A stretch of 34,356 nt of DNA. Source: Candidatus Delongbacteria bacterium (lineage in GTDB: Bacteria; UBA4055). The stretch is taken from contig QKDR01000005.1 of assembly GCA_003252515.1 (NCBI GenBank), positions 1-34,356 of the forward strand, in the 5' to 3' direction. Made by a program: the position numbers and the translations under genes. The notes under the pieces are model-generated. The model was not told the DNA's origin. It did no database searches and saw only the letters and a program-made list of their open reading frames with translations. Position 1 is the stretch's first letter. Each line of letters opens with the position of its first letter. Below, piece after piece: positions 33,869-34,356 of the stretch.

Positions 33869-34356
33869 TGAAAGTGTTTGTTAGTCATTCAATGAAAGAT
33901 CATGCTTTGATAGAAAGTATGAATTACGTTTTAAGCCAAAGTGGAATAAAGCTTCTTCTAGCAGAACATGAAATAGATATAACTCATACTATCACTGATA
34001 AAATTAAAAGTATGATCGAGGATTGTAGTTTTGGATTAATTTTGTTAACAAAGAATGGTATTAAATCGGGTTTTGTAAGGGAAGAAATTGGATATTTAGA
34101 AGCAAAAAAGAAACCAAATGTAATGATAGTAGAAAAAGGTGTTGAGAAAAAATACGGTGGTTTCAAATTTGGTCATGATTATATACAATTAGATGTCGAT
34201 AAACCTGAGAATGCAATAAAAAAAATCAATGATACTTTGATGAAATTCTGGAATGAAATGAAAGAAAAAGAAGAACAAAGAAAAGAAGATAATAAGGCTA
34301 TACTTATAGGTCTAGGTGTTCTAGCATCATTCATTGTAATTTTACTTAGTGATAAT
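33868..34356 (+). CDS. TIR-domain protein with C-terminal membrane helix (partial, cut by right edge)
   Basis: Read by hand: ATG at 33868 in TAATG, AAGGA upstream, open for 163 codons to the window end. Residues 1-115 form a TIR domain: MKVFVSHSMKDHALIESM (box 1, VFVSHS), ITDKIKSMIEDCSFGLILLT (helix and strand, box 2 area) and SGFVREEIGYLE, where Glu73 aligns with the NAD-hydrolase glutamate seen in SARM1-like and bacterial TIRs. Residues 120-142 are a charged, helical linker (KEKEEQRKEDNK), and 144-160 a membrane helix (AILIGLGVLASFIVILL). A membrane-tethered TIR enzyme suggests NAD depletion or signal production at the membrane. It may continue beyond the edge into a further domain. Confidence 0.88.
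   Translation, partial: MKVFVSHSMKDHALIESMNYVLSQSGIKLLLAEHEIDITHTITDKIKSMIEDCSFGLILLTKNGIKSGFVREEIGYLEAKKKPNVMIVEKGVEKKYGGFKFGHDYIQLDVDKPENAIKKINDTLMKFWNEMKEKEEQRKEDNKAILIGLGVLASFIVILLSDN

Noticed and set aside
1-34356. CRISPR arrays, tRNA/rRNA genes, insertion sequences, attachment sites or integrases
   Set aside because: I looked for short regularly spaced repeats, tRNA-like cloverleaf ends and transposase/integrase motifs, and found none; the 531-bp repeat is intragenic and coding.
33868-34356. Thoeris assignment based on the TIR gene
   Set aside because: Thoeris needs a ThsA-type SIR2/SLOG (or membrane-SLOG) partner; the partner gene here shows neither pattern and the TIR protein carries a membrane helix.

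Overview
The window looks like a chromosomal piece of a Gram-negative, FCB-superphylum bacterium. An uncultured or anaerobic Cloacimonadota-, Delongbacteria- or Ignavibacteria-like lineage would fit, but I cannot fix the phylum. The reasons are the secreted proteins ending in type IX secretion (T9SS)-style C-terminal domains ([15 protein letters not shown]), two PorV/PorQ-like outer-membrane proteins, many small beta-barrels ending in aromatic residues, lipoproteins, an MCE lipid-transport operon and a TonB-like protein. Genes are densely packed; no gene-free stretch exceeds about 260 bases. I saw no rRNA, tRNA, CRISPR array, transposase or integrase.

Layout. (1) 1-3640, minus: an MCE/Mla-type lipid transport operon (MlaD-like MCE protein, auxiliary lipoprotein, 512-aa candidate outer-membrane barrel, STAS-MlaE permease cut by the window edge); the ATPase is not in view. 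(2) 3827-8370, plus: envelope operon of a lipoprotein, a secreted Asp-box (BNR) propeller with sorting tail, and two PorV/PorQ-type proteins. (3) 8445-10852, plus: PTS IIA-like protein, CPA2 cation:proton antiporter and a small membrane protein, closed by a bidirectional terminator shared with (4) htpG (minus), which has a palindrome abutting its candidate -10 box. (5) A TonB-like protein (plus), then two divergent large secreted cysteine peptidases: C39-like (minus; candidate promoter with a 10-base homopolymer in its spacer) and papain-like with a T9SS tail (plus). (6) A UPF0316 membrane protein, three small outer-membrane proteins (two are tandem paralogues), and a 974-aa adhesin-like protein with a 531-bp internal duplication. 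(7) 25164-30386, minus: dephospho-CoA kinase, HlyD-type adaptor and two ABC exporter half-transporters in one operon.

(8) 30568-34356, plus, is the most interesting part. A near-consensus promoter drives four genes, each joined to the next by a one-base stop/start overlap (TGATG, TAATG, TAATG): an RloA/AbiLi-like AAA ATPase, an RloB/AbiLii-like TOPRIM protein, an unrecognised 434-aa protein, and a TIR-domain protein with a C-terminal membrane helix that runs off the right edge. The last two genes are much more AT-rich than the rest. I read this as a candidate anti-phage defence operon in which the known RloAB (AbiL-type) pair is coupled to an additional, possibly undescribed, two-gene module with a membrane-tethered TIR effector.
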